Assembly (NCBI RefSeq): GCF_000337775.1
Contig: NZ_AOLQ01000054.1
Coordinates: 1 to 64,000, forward strand
DNA from: Haloarcula vallismortis ATCC 29715
Lineage (GTDB): Archaea > Halobacteriota > Halobacteria > Halobacteriales > Haloarculaceae
DNA: 64,000 nt
Reading direction: 5' to 3'
Below are positions 32,197 to 41,645 of the stretch, piece by piece. The position numbers were made by a program, and so were the translations under genes. Under the pieces are notes generated by a model, which saw only the letters and a list, made by a program, of their open reading frames with translations, made no database searches and had not been told where the DNA came from. Numbering within the stretch: position 1 is the first letter of the stretch; every line of letters starts with the position of its first letter.

Positions 32197-33912
32197 ATGA
32201 CCGAGCCGAGTGCCGCGTCTATCGCGTTCCGAGACGCGCGGGTGCTGGACGGGAGCGGTCGCCCTCCGTTCACTGCGAGCGTGCGTGTTGCTGACGGTCG
32301 AATCGATACAATCAGCGAAACCCCGCTTGCGGCCGACCGTGTTGTCGACCTCGATGGGTCGTATCTCGCGCCGGGATTCATCGATATGCATGCACATTCG
32401 GAGCTTCGACTGTTCGAGCACCCCGGCGCAAAGGAGAAACTGACGCAGGGGATCACGACGGAAATCCTCGGCCAGGACGGTGTCAGCGTCGCTCCGGTGC
32501 CACCAAACCTCACCGACGAGTGGGCGGACCGGGTCAAATCACTTGACGGCACGCTCGGCGAAACGTGGCCGTGGCATACCGTTTCCGGCTACCTCGAAGC
32601 GCTTGCATCCGCCGACCCCGCTGTCAACTGTGCGTACTACGCTCCACACGGTAACATCAGGTCGATGCTGGCCGGGTTCGAGGACCGCCCGCTCAGCGGT
32701 GAACACGTCGTCGCCGCCGGGCCAGTCACCAGTCAACGGCTCTCCAGACCGACGGCCGACCACGACACAGCGCCCGGCGAACTCGATGCGATTCGACAGG
32801 AGCTCGAAGTCGCGCTGGAAGCAGGCGCGTTCGGTATGTCCAAGGGGATGATATACCCGCCCAGTTCGTACGCCCGCGACGAGGAACTGGTGGCGCTCGC
32901 TGACACCCTCGCACAGCGCGACTCGTTTATGATATCCCACGTCTGGAACGAGACGGACCGCGTCGTCGAGTCTATTGACCGGTATCTCGACATCTGCCGA
33001 CGCGGCGGCTGTCACGCCCACGTCTCACATCTCAAGGTCGGTGGCCAGCAAAACTGGGGAGAGTCCGAGGCTGTGCTCGACCTGTTCGACGATGCTGTTG
33101 CCCGAGGACAGCGGGTCACCTTTGACCAGTACCCCTACACGGCCGGATCGACGATGCTCACCGCGCTGTTGCCGCCGTGGGCACGACAGGGGGATTCAGA
33201 GGCCATCCGTCACCGCCTCAATTCGACGGCGGTTCGGGACCGCATCGCCGCCGACATTTCTACCCCCGGCGACTGGGAGAACCTCGCCTACGCCGCCGGC
33301 TCGTGGGACAACATCCTCATTACACGGACGGGAAGTGGGCGGTATCAGGGCGATACTATCGCAGACATTGCCACCGAAGTTGACAGCGAGCCAGTCGACG
33401 CGATGTGTGACTTGCTCGTCGCCGAAGAGTTGGACGTGACGATGGCCGACTTCGTGATGGCCGAAGACGACATCGAGCGGTTCCTCGCGGACGACCGCGG
33501 CACGTTCTGTACGGACGGTATCTTCGGTGGAAAGCCCCACCCACGGGCCATCGGGGCGTTCAGTCGCATCCTCGAACGGTACGTCCGTGAGCAGGACGTG
33601 CTCTCGCCGGAGCTGATGGCGTACAAGGCCGCGGGCAACCCGGCCGACATCCTTGGCCTCAGAGACCGCGGCTACGTCCGCGAGGGGTACATCGCAGATC
33701 TCGTCGCTTTCGACCTTGACGCCGTGTCGGCGAACGCGACCTACGAGAACCCATTCCAGTTCTCTGACGGTATGGAGTACGTCCTCGTCGGCGGCGAGAT
33801 TGCCGTCCGAGACGGCGAACTGACCGGGGAGCGAAACGGCGACGTGCTTCGCTCTTACGAGGAGTGGGGTGGCGCATCCCGTCCGAAACTCGACCGCGCT
33901 GCAGGGGACTGA
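32197..33912 (+). CDS. N-acyl-D-amino-acid deacylase-like amidohydrolase
   Basis: A 571-residue amidohydrolase of the D-aminoacylase/dihydroorotase-like group. The N-terminal sandwich is followed by the metal site LAPGFIDMHAHSE (HxH about 65-67). Further features are LTQGITTEILGQDGVSVAP (conserved Cys replaced by a different residue), FGMSKGMIYPPSSYA, HVSHLKVGG (ligand His) and a VTFDQYPYTAGSTML block. The C-terminus has the usual DLVAFD...ATYENPFQFSDGMEYVLVGG closure. It would hydrolyse a cyclic or acyl amide, perhaps a hydantoin or acyl-amino acid. ATG 32197 is used since earlier codons lie in the divergent promoter. Confidence 0.8.
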   Translation: MTEPSAASIAFRDARVLDGSGRPPFTASVRVADGRIDTISETPLAADRVVDLDGSYLAPGFIDMHAHSELRLFEHPGAKEKLTQGITTEILGQDGVSVAPVPPNLTDEWADRVKSLDGTLGETWPWHTVSGYLEALASADPAVNCAYYAPHGNIRSMLAGFEDRPLSGEHVVAAGPVTSQRLSRPTADHDTAPGELDAIRQELEVALEAGAFGMSKGMIYPPSSYARDEELVALADTLAQRDSFMISHVWNETDRVVESIDRYLDICRRGGCHAHVSHLKVGGQQNWGESEAVLDLFDDAVARGQRVTFDQYPYTAGSTMLTALLPPWARQGDSEAIRHRLNSTAVRDRIAADISTPGDWENLAYAAGSWDNILITRTGSGRYQGDTIADIATEVDSEPVDAMCDLLVAEELDVTMADFVMAEDDIERFLADDRGTFCTDGIFGGKPHPRAIGAFSRILERYVREQDVLSPELMAYKAAGNPADILGLRDRGYVREGYIADLVAFDLDAVSANATYENPFQFSDGMEYVLVGGEIAVRDGELTGERNGDVLRSYEEWGGASRPKLDRAAGD

Positions 33913-33952
33913 CCGCCCTCAGGGAGAACATAACCGCCGAAGTCGGGCTTCC

Positions 33953-35071
33953 TTACTCCGGCACTTCGCCGTCGACGGCGTCGACGAAACTGTTCATCTC
34001 CTGGAACAGGAACTCGTCGCTCTCGCCTTCGAACTCGGAGCCGGCCCAGACGTCCAAGTCGCCGTTGACGATCTCCGCTTCCGTTTCGGCGACGGTGTCT
34101 TTGATTTCCTGCGGGACCTCCGGTCCCCATTCGTCGAGCGCAGGGAGGTTCGTCTCCATGCCGCCCCAGAACGCGTCGGATTCCCAGGTCTCGTCCCGGA
34201 CTGCGGAGATGGTCGGGCCGTAGATCTCTTCCCAGTTCCAGACCGGCGAAATGAGGTAGTTGTCGCCGCCGAACTCGCCCATCGGCGCGTTGTAGCCGGA
34301 GGCCCACACGTCCGCCTCGTTTGCGGCCCTGACCGGAGCAGGGGAGTCCTGCTCCTGTGAGATAACGTCACAGCCCTCGTCGATGAGTGAGTTGGCTGCC
34401 TGCTTCGAGGTCTGTGGATCGAACCACGCGTTGACCCACCGGATTTTGAACGTCGCGTCCGGATTCACCGACCGCGCGCCGAGCGCCATCGCGTTGATGG
34501 AACGAATAACTTCGGGGATCGGGAACGCGGCGACGTAGCCGATGGTGTTGTTCTCGGTCACCATCCCGGCGGCCTGCCCGGCCAGATACCGTGGCTGGTA
34601 AATCCGGCCCATGTATCGGCCCATGTTCTCCCGAGTTCGATAGCCGGTCGCGTGCTCGAAGTACGTGTCGGGATACTGTTCCGCAATGTTGAACATCGGG
34701 TCCTGGTAACCAAACGTCGTCCCGAAGACGATGTCGGCGTCACCCTGTGCGTATTGCTCGAACACCCGTTCCGAGTCTTCCGGCGCGACAGCTTCCGTAT
34801 ACTCGGTCTCCAGCCAGTCATACTTCTCGTCAACCGTCTTTCGTCCCTCGTCGTGGGCCCAGGACCACCCGAGGTCGCCCACCTCTGAGATGTACACCCA
34901 GGCAGCGGTGACGGAGTCCGACCCGGAGCTTCCATCGCTGCCGGTCGTTGTCCCGTCAGCCGTCTCACTGTCGCTGCTCCCGCCACTACAGCCGGCTAGT
35001 GCGGCTACTCCTGTTGCCCCAAACGCACCCAGCATCTCCCGCCGCGATATCGGTCGGTTGGTATTCACCAT
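33953..35071 (-). CDS. BMP-family ABC transporter substrate-binding lipoprotein, copy 1
   Basis: A 372-residue extracellular nucleoside/purine-binding lipoprotein of the BMP (PnrA-like) family. The signal peptide MVNTNRPISRREMLGAFGAT has a twin-arginine-like RR and a lipobox ALAGC (Cys28). A low-complexity linker of Gly/Ser/Asp leads to the periplasmic-binding fold (SVTAAWVYISEVGDLGWSWAHDEGRK, DIVFGTTFGYQDPMFNIAEQYPDTYFEHATGY, GYVAAFPIPEVIRSINAMALGARSVNPDA). It is oriented opposite to the ABC importer genes at 36718-40474, across the second BMP gene. Confidence 0.9.
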   Translation of the reverse strand: MVNTNRPISRREMLGAFGATGVAALAGCSGGSSDSETADGTTTGSDGSSGSDSVTAAWVYISEVGDLGWSWAHDEGRKTVDEKYDWLETEYTEAVAPEDSERVFEQYAQGDADIVFGTTFGYQDPMFNIAEQYPDTYFEHATGYRTRENMGRYMGRIYQPRYLAGQAAGMVTENNTIGYVAAFPIPEVIRSINAMALGARSVNPDATFKIRWVNAWFDPQTSKQAANSLIDEGCDVISQEQDSPAPVRAANEADVWASGYNAPMGEFGGDNYLISPVWNWEEIYGPTISAVRDETWESDAFWGGMETNLPALDEWGPEVPQEIKDTVAETEAEIVNGDLDVWAGSEFEGESDEFLFQEMNSFVDAVDGEVPE

Positions 35072-35266
35072 TACTGAACTGGATAGAGGTAACGGAAACT
35101 CCTACTTAAGCGATACCATTCTTGACCTTGCAGCGAACGAATATATTCGGTAAAATTTGGTGAAATTCCTCATTCAATACTCAATAATGCTACGAACGTT
35201 GTTATCCTCGTCTAAGAGTCACAGTAACACCCAGCCCAGTACTGCAGTCGAAGACCGGTGGCGGGA

Positions 35267-36409
35267 TCAGTTCGGGACCTCGCCCTCGACGGCGTCGACG
35301 TAGCTACTCATCTCTTGAAAGAGGAACTCGTCGCTTTCGCCTTCGAACGCCGAACCGGACCAGACATCCAGTTCGCCGTCCAGTATTGCCGAACGGGACT
35401 CCGAAACGGTGTCTTTCGCTTCCTGGGGCACGTCCGGTCCCCAGTCGTCCAGACTACAGATTCCTGCGTCAATTCCTTCCCAGTACGCGTCGGAGTCCCA
35501 GGTTCCGTCTCTGACAGACTCGATAGTCGGACCGTAGAACTCTTCCCAGTGCCAGATCGGGGACGTGAGATAGTTCTCGCCGGCGATGTCACCCATCGGA
35601 GCGTCGTAGCCGGTCGCCCAGACACCCGCATCGGAGGCTGCTCTGAGCGCTGCCGGGGAGTCCTGATGTTGGGCCATTACGTCGACGTTTTCGTCCAGCA
35701 GGGCGCTCGCCGCCTCGCTCTCAGTCGGGGGGTCAAACCAGGAGTTCGTCCATCTGACCTTCAGCGTCGCGCTGTCGTTGACAGACGCGGCCCCAAGTGC
35801 GTAGGCGTTGATGCCACGGATGACTTCGGGAATCGGGAATGCCGCCACGTATCCTAGCGTGTCTGTCTCCGTTACGGTCCCGGCGGCCTGTCCGGCGAGA
35901 TACCGTGGCTGATAGATTCTGCCCATGTACCGCCCCATGTTCTCCATCGTCAGGTAGCCGGTGTTGTGTTCGAAGTACGTGTCGGGGTACTGCTCCGCCA
36001 CGGACGCCATCGGGTCCTGATACTCGAACGTACAGCCGAAGATGATATCAGCGTCACCCTGTGCGTACTGTTCGAACACCCGCTCGGAATCGGCCGGCGC
36101 AACAGCCTCGGTGTACTCGGTCTCTAACCAGTCGTACTCTGCTGCGACTGCCTTCCGACCTTCGTTGTGGGCCCAAGACCAGCCGAGGTCACCGACTTCC
36201 GAATTGTACACCCAGGCGGCGGTGACCGAATCCGTCCCATCACTGCCCGTCGCAGTGCCCTCAGCTGCCCCGTCATCGGACGCGCCGGTGGCTGCCTCGC
36301 CGTCGCCTCCGTCACCACCACCGCTACAACCGGCAATGCCGGTAATCCCTGCTGCTCCAAGCGCTGCCAGTAGCTGCCGTCTCGATCTGGTATGTTTCTT
36401 GCCAACCAT
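35267..36409 (-). CDS. BMP-family ABC transporter substrate-binding lipoprotein, copy 2
   Basis: A 380-residue paralogue of the preceding binding protein, with the same layout: RSRRQLLAALGAAGITGIAGC lipobox (Cys28), an acidic glycine-rich linker, then AAWVYNSEVGDLGWSWAHNEGRKAVAAEYDW. Large parts agree almost residue for residue with copy 1 (for example RYMGRIYQPRYLAGQAAG), so the pair is a recent tandem duplication. Differences in the linker and in the segment after NPDA/NDSA may change ligand preference. It is divergent from the ATPase gene across a 308-bp promoter region. Confidence 0.9.
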   Translation of the reverse strand: MVGKKHTRSRRQLLAALGAAGITGIAGCSGGGDGGDGEAATGASDDGAAEGTATGSDGTDSVTAAWVYNSEVGDLGWSWAHNEGRKAVAAEYDWLETEYTEAVAPADSERVFEQYAQGDADIIFGCTFEYQDPMASVAEQYPDTYFEHNTGYLTMENMGRYMGRIYQPRYLAGQAAGTVTETDTLGYVAAFPIPEVIRGINAYALGAASVNDSATLKVRWTNSWFDPPTESEAASALLDENVDVMAQHQDSPAALRAASDAGVWATGYDAPMGDIAGENYLTSPIWHWEEFYGPTIESVRDGTWDSDAYWEGIDAGICSLDDWGPDVPQEAKDTVSESRSAILDGELDVWSGSAFEGESDEFLFQEMSSYVDAVEGEVPN

Positions 36410-36717
36410 TAACTAACCGGGTAGCCCTTCCAGTAACAAGGACTTAAATTGTCCTGTTCGCGCAGCTTTCTCTACGCTATTATCCAGATATATGTTGCAA
36501 AACTGGACTAATATTATTATATCTGGCAACTATTTGGATTGTATCTCAACATTATTGTTGGTGCTGGCAAACGGAACCCAGGTCGACAACGGTCACTAGC
36601 ACACAACAACTGATACTTGGCAAATGTCCGGCATTTCCCGTTCTGGATGGCGAATATGGCTACCTTTGGAAACAATTATGCCACTACATAGTTGATACCC
36701 GGCCAAGACCAGAGAGC
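36410..36717. other. Divergent promoter region of the nucleoside importer
   Basis: About 308 bp, A+T-rich, between the copy 2 binding protein and the ATPase gene. It contains the 9-bp inverted repeat at 36484-36526 and three spaced TGGCAA motifs (about 36525, 36575 and 36620). No gene is seen. Confidence 0.5.
36484..36526. promoter_or_regulatory. Inverted repeat CCAGATATA / TATATCTGG
   Basis: A perfect 9-bp inverted repeat with a 25-nt spacer, roughly 75 bp upstream of the copy 2 binding-protein gene and 190 bp upstream of the ATPase gene. The spacer includes a TGCAAAACTGG that partly repeats the arm. Possibly an operator, possibly paired TATA elements facing both ways. Confidence 0.35.
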
Positions 36718-38382
36718 ATGTCCGAACACACCACGCTCAGGATGGAGGGGATTCTGAAGGAGTTCCCTGGGGTCGTCGCCAACGACCACGTCAACCTCTC
36801 CGTCGAGCGCGGAGAAATTCACGGCCTCCTCGGCGAAAACGGTGCGGGAAAGAGTACACTGATGAAGATTCTGTACGGGCTCTACTCGCAGGACGACGGC
36901 GACATCTATCTCGACGGCGAGCGACTTGACCTAGAGTCGCCACAGGACGCCATCGACGCCGGTATCGGGATGGTCCACCAGCATTTCATGCTGATACCAC
37001 GCCTGACCGTCGCCGAGAACGTCGTACTCGGTGAACGTGAACCAGCCACAGCGTTCCGCAGCGATGCGGAGGACAGCTGGCTCCCGGCGGCAGTTCGGAA
37101 CAACAGTCTCGTCCAATCGCTCGCCGGACAGTTTTCGCTGGGCCTCGATGTGCCTGAACAACGGATTCAGGATTTAGCGGACCAGTACGGGTTCGACATC
37201 GACGTGAGCGCAAAGATCTGGGAACTCGACGTGGGCCAGCAACAGCGCGTCGAGATACTCAAAGCGCTGTACCGTGATGTCGACCTCCTGATTCTCGACG
37301 AACCGACGGCGGTTCTCACGCCGACCGAGGCCGAGCGGCTCTTCGACTCGCTCGAACGGCTGACAGACGAGGGGCTGTCGATAATCTTCATCACGCACAA
37401 ACTCACCGAAGTTGACGCTATCGTCGACCGGGTGACGGTACTCCGGGAAGGGCAGAACGTCGGTACCGCCGAGGTGTCGTCGGTCACCCGTGCGGAGCTC
37501 GCGGAGATGATGGTCGGTCGTGAAGTGCTGTTCGAAATAGACAGGGACGCAGTCGACCTCGGAGAGCCGGTGCTGCGCGCACGCGGGGTCGAAGCAACTA
37601 ACAACCGAAATATCGAAGCTCTTTCGGGCGTCGACCTGACGGTTCGGCAGGGCGAAATCGTCGGTATCGCGGGCGTAAGCGGCAACGGCCAGAAAGAACT
37701 CGCCGAGGTCATGGCCGGCATCCGAGACGTGACAGCCGGCGAGCTACTGGTCAACGGTGAGGATATCACCGGCGCGAAACCGAAGACGTTCGTCGATAGC
37801 GGCGTCTCTTTCGTCCCCGAGGACCGGCTCCAGTACGGCTGTGCGGAGGATCTCTCGGTAATGCACAACGCCACGATGAAGGACTTCAGAGACGGCCGGT
37901 TCGGCGACCGGCCGTTCCTTGATTACGGGAAACTCCGTGACTACGCCGAAACGCTGGTCGATGAGTTCGACGTTCGCGGTGTCAGCGACGTGACCGAGAC
38001 AAAGGCCGGTGACCTCTCCGGGGGAAACCTCCAGAAGCTCATCTTGGCCCGAGAAATATACCGTGACCCGGACCTGCTCATCGCGAACCAGCCGACCCGG
38101 GGCGTCGACGTTGGGGCCATCGAGTTCATCAGGGAGACACTGCTTGAACAGCGGAAGGCAGGCACCGGTATTATTCTGCTCTCGGAGGATCTAGACGAAA
38201 TATTCGACCTGAGCGACCGGATTCTGGTCGTCTACGAGGGCGAGTTCGTCTACGAGACGACGCCGGCCGAGGCCGACCGGGAACGGATCGGACTGGAGAT
38301 GACTGGCGGTGGTGACGACGATGGTGGCGAGGCGGAGACATCGCCGCCCCCGTCTGGAGTCACACAGGGGAGTGAGAGCTGA
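36718..38382 (+). CDS. Nucleoside/sugar-type ABC importer ATPase (tandem domains)
   Basis: A 554-residue ATPase with two ABC domains, as in RbsA, MglA and the NupA/BMP importers. First domain: Walker A GENGAGKST (about 39-47), Walker B LLILDEPTAVLTP, signature-like LDVGQQQRVEILKALYR. Second domain: GVSGNGQKELAEVM in place of a full Walker A, signature LSGGNLQKLILAREI, LLIANQPTRGVDVGA. The second site lacks the canonical GKS and is probably inactive, normal in this family. It is followed by two permease genes with overlapping stops and starts, and works with the BMP lipoproteins. Confidence 0.9.
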   Translation: MSEHTTLRMEGILKEFPGVVANDHVNLSVERGEIHGLLGENGAGKSTLMKILYGLYSQDDGDIYLDGERLDLESPQDAIDAGIGMVHQHFMLIPRLTVAENVVLGEREPATAFRSDAEDSWLPAAVRNNSLVQSLAGQFSLGLDVPEQRIQDLADQYGFDIDVSAKIWELDVGQQQRVEILKALYRDVDLLILDEPTAVLTPTEAERLFDSLERLTDEGLSIIFITHKLTEVDAIVDRVTVLREGQNVGTAEVSSVTRAELAEMMVGREVLFEIDRDAVDLGEPVLRARGVEATNNRNIEALSGVDLTVRQGEIVGIAGVSGNGQKELAEVMAGIRDVTAGELLVNGEDITGAKPKTFVDSGVSFVPEDRLQYGCAEDLSVMHNATMKDFRDGRFGDRPFLDYGKLRDYAETLVDEFDVRGVSDVTETKAGDLSGGNLQKLILAREIYRDPDLLIANQPTRGVDVGAIEFIRETLLEQRKAGTGIILLSEDLDEIFDLSDRILVVYEGEFVYETTPAEADRERIGLEMTGGGDDDGGEAETSPPPSGVTQGSES

Positions 38383-39482
38383 TGAACGTCGCAGTAACTG
38401 TCGACGCACGCGAAGACATTCCGGTCTGGCTGGCATACGGGACGCCCGTGTTCACGGTTCTCGCCGCGCTGGCGGTCAGCGCCATCGCCTTGGTCGTCCT
38501 CGACGTGAACCCCGTCGCGGCGTACGCCACGATGTTCGTCGAGACGCTGTTTACCGAGTTCGGCCTCAGAGAGACGTTGACGAAGGCGGTGCCGCTGATT
38601 CTGACGGGTCTGGCGGTGTACCTCCCGCTGAAGGCGGGACTGTTCAACATCGGTGCCGAGGGACAGCTCGTCGCGGGTGCGCTCGCGGGGACCTGGATCG
38701 GACTGAACGTCTCGCTTCCGGGACTCGCACTGGTCCCGCTGATGTTCGTCGCCGCAGCCGTCGCCGGCGGTATCTGGGCCGGTATCCCGGCCTATCTCCG
38801 CGCGAAGTGGGACGTCAACGAGATCATCACCTCGCTCCTGCTGACGTTCGTCGCGCTCGAAATTCAGAGCTACTTGCTCCGGGGCCCGATGCAGGGCGGG
38901 ACCGGGAACTTCCCGCAGTCGGAGCGGTTCTCCGAGGCTGCGATGATTCCGGAACTGCTCGGCGGTGTCCACGCCGGCCTGCTCGTCGCCGTTGTGATGG
39001 TCGCACTCACCTACGTCCTGATGACGAAAACTCGGCTCGGCTTCGAGATCACGTTCGTCGGCTCGAACGACGAAGCTGCCCAGCAGGCAGGGATGAGCAA
39101 GTTCTACGTGTACCTCTTCGTGTTCGTCGTCGGGGGTGCGTTCGCGGCCATGGGCGGCATCAGCGAAATCGCCGGTGCCCAGGGACGGTACCGCGCCGGG
39201 TTCGAACCCGGGTACGGGTTCACGGCGATTCCGATAGCGCTGCTCGGCCGCAACAGCGCGTTCAAGGTGATGCTCGCCGGCCTGTTTTTCGCCGTACTGT
39301 TCGTCGGCGGGTCGAGCATGGAAGTCGCGTTTGGCGTGCCCGCGGCGCTGGTCGAGATTATTCAGGCGCTCGTCATTCTCTTTCTGATCACGGCGGAGTT
39401 CTTCAAGAGCTATCGTGTCGGTATCGACATCAAGCGCGGGCCAACGGAGACGCCGGCCCAGCCACAGCGGGGTGACGACTGA
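38382..39482 (+). CDS. Nucleoside ABC importer permease 1
   Basis: A 366-residue permease of the branched-chain/ribose-type (BPD_transp_2) family, with about ten hydrophobic segments. The conserved block AGLFNIGAEGQLVAGALAGTWIG near residue 85-107 and GANDEAAQQAGMSK-type loop (GSNDEAAQQAGMSKFYV near 228) are typical. Its ATG overlaps the ATPase stop by one base (36718-38382), and its own stop overlaps the next permease. Probably imports nucleosides or purines. Confidence 0.9.
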   Translation: MNVAVTVDAREDIPVWLAYGTPVFTVLAALAVSAIALVVLDVNPVAAYATMFVETLFTEFGLRETLTKAVPLILTGLAVYLPLKAGLFNIGAEGQLVAGALAGTWIGLNVSLPGLALVPLMFVAAAVAGGIWAGIPAYLRAKWDVNEIITSLLLTFVALEIQSYLLRGPMQGGTGNFPQSERFSEAAMIPELLGGVHAGLLVAVVMVALTYVLMTKTRLGFEITFVGSNDEAAQQAGMSKFYVYLFVFVVGGAFAAMGGISEIAGAQGRYRAGFEPGYGFTAIPIALLGRNSAFKVMLAGLFFAVLFVGGSSMEVAFGVPAALVEIIQALVILFLITAEFFKSYRVGIDIKRGPTETPAQPQRGDD

Positions 39483-40474
39483 TGGTGAGCTTCATCGCCG
39501 GACTGCTCGATGCGACCGTTCAGGCGGCGACCGTGCTCCTCCTCGCCGGGATGGGGGAACTCATCAGCGAGCGAGCGGGCGTCCTCAACCTCGGTGTCGA
39601 GGGGATGATGCTCGTCGGCGCGCTGGGCGGGTTCATCACCACCGTCCTCACCGGGAGTCACTGGCTCGGGTTCGGCGTCGGCATCCTCCTTGGGATGATA
39701 CTGGCGCTCGTCCACGCGTTCCTCTGTATTACCCTGAAATCGAACCAGGTCATCAGCGGCGTTATGCTGACGCTACTGGGTGCCGGGCTGACGACGTTTT
39801 TCGGCTCCGGGTGGGTCGAAGAGTCCATCGAGGGCTTCCCGCAGCTGACGCTCCCGCTCGTCGGACAGTACCTCGTCGGCATTCCAGTCATCGGTGAGGC
39901 CTTCTTCCGGAGCACGGCGACGGACTACCTCGCGCTCGGTCTGCTGGTCGTGGTCTGGTACTTCCTGCACCATTCGAACCTCGGGCTGGAGATGATCGCC
40001 GTCGGCGAGGACCCCGAAATGGCGGACACGATGGGCGTGTCCGTGTTCAGGTTGCGGTACCTCGCGGTGCTCATCGGCGGCGGGTTCGCCGGTGCGGCCG
40101 GGGCGCATCTCTCGCTGGCCTTCTCACAGCTCTGGGTGCCGGGGATGACCGCGGGCCGGGGCTGGATCGCCGTCGCGCTGGTCATCTTTGCGCAATGGCG
40201 ACCCCGCCGGATGCTCGTGGGGGCCTATCTGTTCGGCCTGCTCGACGCGCTCCGGATTCGGTCCCAATCCATCTCGCTGACGCTGGGCCCTGACGCGCCG
40301 CTCGCCGGGGTCATCAACCCTATCGTCGAGTTTCTCATGAACCCACAGATAATGGGCACCTACCCGTATCTGGCCACGATTATCGTGCTGGCCTACGCCG
40401 TCATTCGGACGAAAAGCGACCAGCTCGCGGTCCCGTCGGCGCTGTTACAGGCCTACAGCCGCGAGACGGACTAA
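39482..40474 (+). CDS. Nucleoside ABC importer permease 2
   Basis: A 330-residue permease of the same family, with the variant block GVLNLGVEGMMLVGALGGFI near residue 33-52 and GEDPEMADTMGVSVFRLRYLAVLIGGG near 176-202. About nine membrane segments. It overlaps the previous stop by one base and ends the importer operon. It presumably forms a heterodimer with permease 1. Confidence 0.9.
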   Translation: MVSFIAGLLDATVQAATVLLLAGMGELISERAGVLNLGVEGMMLVGALGGFITTVLTGSHWLGFGVGILLGMILALVHAFLCITLKSNQVISGVMLTLLGAGLTTFFGSGWVEESIEGFPQLTLPLVGQYLVGIPVIGEAFFRSTATDYLALGLLVVVWYFLHHSNLGLEMIAVGEDPEMADTMGVSVFRLRYLAVLIGGGFAGAAGAHLSLAFSQLWVPGMTAGRGWIAVALVIFAQWRPRRMLVGAYLFGLLDALRIRSQSISLTLGPDAPLAGVINPIVEFLMNPQIMGTYPYLATIIVLAYAVIRTKSDQLAVPSALLQAYSRETD

Positions 40475-40476
40475 CG

Positions 40477-40533
40477 GCCACACGGCGCGCTCTGAAACGA
40501 GCGGACACACCTCCCACAGACCGTGTGTGTGGC
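40477..40533. promoter_or_regulatory. GCCACACGGC and CCGTGTGTGTGGC flanking the LLM promoter
   Basis: GCCACACGGC lies at 40477-40486 and the inverted CCGTGTGTGTGGC at 40521-40533, 4-5 nt before the TATA-like TTTATC (40541-40546) of the oxidoreductase gene. The match and the position just upstream of the core promoter make it one of the best candidates of the recurring operator. Confidence 0.5.
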
Positions 40534-40572
40534 AAATCTATTTATCTGCTTTCGCTGAATCCCGCATGTCTC

Positions 40573-41607
40573 ATGAGCGCCAATCAGGTCTTCGAGAGAG
40601 GCGACCGTGTCGGTATCTACTTGCAGGACAAACACTCCCTCGAAGAGAACGTCGAACTGGTACAGTATGCGGAGGAGCAGGGCATCGACGAGATCTGGCA
40701 AGCCGAATCGCGACTCGCACGCGACGCTGTCTCCCCGCTCGGCGCGTACGCCGCGGTCACTGACGACATCAAACTCGGGACTGGTGTCATCAACAACTGG
40801 ACGCGCAACACGGCGCTGATCGCGCAGTCGATGAGCACGCTGGAGGAACTCGCTGGCCCGGACCGCATCATGTGCGGCATCGGGGCCTGGTGGGACCCGC
40901 TGGCCGAGAAAGTCGGCATCGACCGCAGCGGCGCACTGCGAGCGATGCGAGAGTGCGTCGAGGTGACACAGGACCTGCTGAACATGGAGAACGTCACCTA
41001 CGAGGGCGAGTTCGTCCAGATGCGGGACGTAGAACTGGACGTGGTTCACGGCGACGACGGGCCACGCACCGTGCCGGTCTACGTCGGCGGGACCGGGTTC
41101 AAGATGCTGGAACTCACCGGTCATTTCGCCGACGGCGCACTGTTGAACTATCTCGTCAGCCCCGAGTACAACGAGAAGGCACTTGATGCGCTGGAGACCG
41201 GAGCGGAGCGCGGCGACCGCTCGCTTGAGGACATCGACCGGCCCCAGCTCGTCGTCTGCTCGATGGACCACGACGAGGAGACGGCCCTGGACAACGCCCG
41301 CGAACTCATCACGCAGTACCTCGGCCAGCAACCGCACATCATGAAAGCAAGCGGCGTCAGTCAGGACCTCATCGACGAGGTGGGCGAGACAATCGGTGGA
41401 TGGCCGGCCGACAAGGACGACATCAAAGAGGGGATGCATCTTATCCCGGACGACGTGGTCCACAAACTCACCGCCAGCGGGACGCCCGAACAGTGCCGCG
41501 AGAAAGTTCGCGAATACGCTGATACGGGCTGTCAGTGTCCGGTCCTCTACCCGCTGGGCGACGACCGGCGGCTGCTGATCGACGAGTTCGCGGACGGCTA
41601 CCTGTAG
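40573..41607 (+). CDS. LLM-class flavin/F420-dependent oxidoreductase
   Basis: A 344-residue TIM-barrel oxidoreductase of the luciferase-like monooxygenase family; in haloarchaea these mostly use coenzyme F420. It starts GDRVGIYLQDKHSLEENVELVQYAEEQGIDEIWQAESR, with KLGTGVINNWTRNTALIAQSMSTLEELAGPDRIMCGIGAWW and VPVYVGGTGFKMLELTGHFADGALLNYLVSPEY typical of the Mer-like group. ATG at 40573 lies 29 nt from the TATA-like element, so it is leaderless; an earlier ATG at 40566 is out of frame. Substrate is unknown; a role in ring reduction or opening of N-heterocycles would fit the surroundings. Confidence 0.85.
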   Translation: MSANQVFERGDRVGIYLQDKHSLEENVELVQYAEEQGIDEIWQAESRLARDAVSPLGAYAAVTDDIKLGTGVINNWTRNTALIAQSMSTLEELAGPDRIMCGIGAWWDPLAEKVGIDRSGALRAMRECVEVTQDLLNMENVTYEGEFVQMRDVELDVVHGDDGPRTVPVYVGGTGFKMLELTGHFADGALLNYLVSPEYNEKALDALETGAERGDRSLEDIDRPQLVVCSMDHDEETALDNARELITQYLGQQPHIMKASGVSQDLIDEVGETIGGWPADKDDIKEGMHLIPDDVVHKLTASGTPEQCREKVREYADTGCQCPVLYPLGDDRRLLIDEFADGYL

Positions 41608-41645
41608 TCGGGGCGACGCACAGCTACACAGCACAGAGCAGCTTT

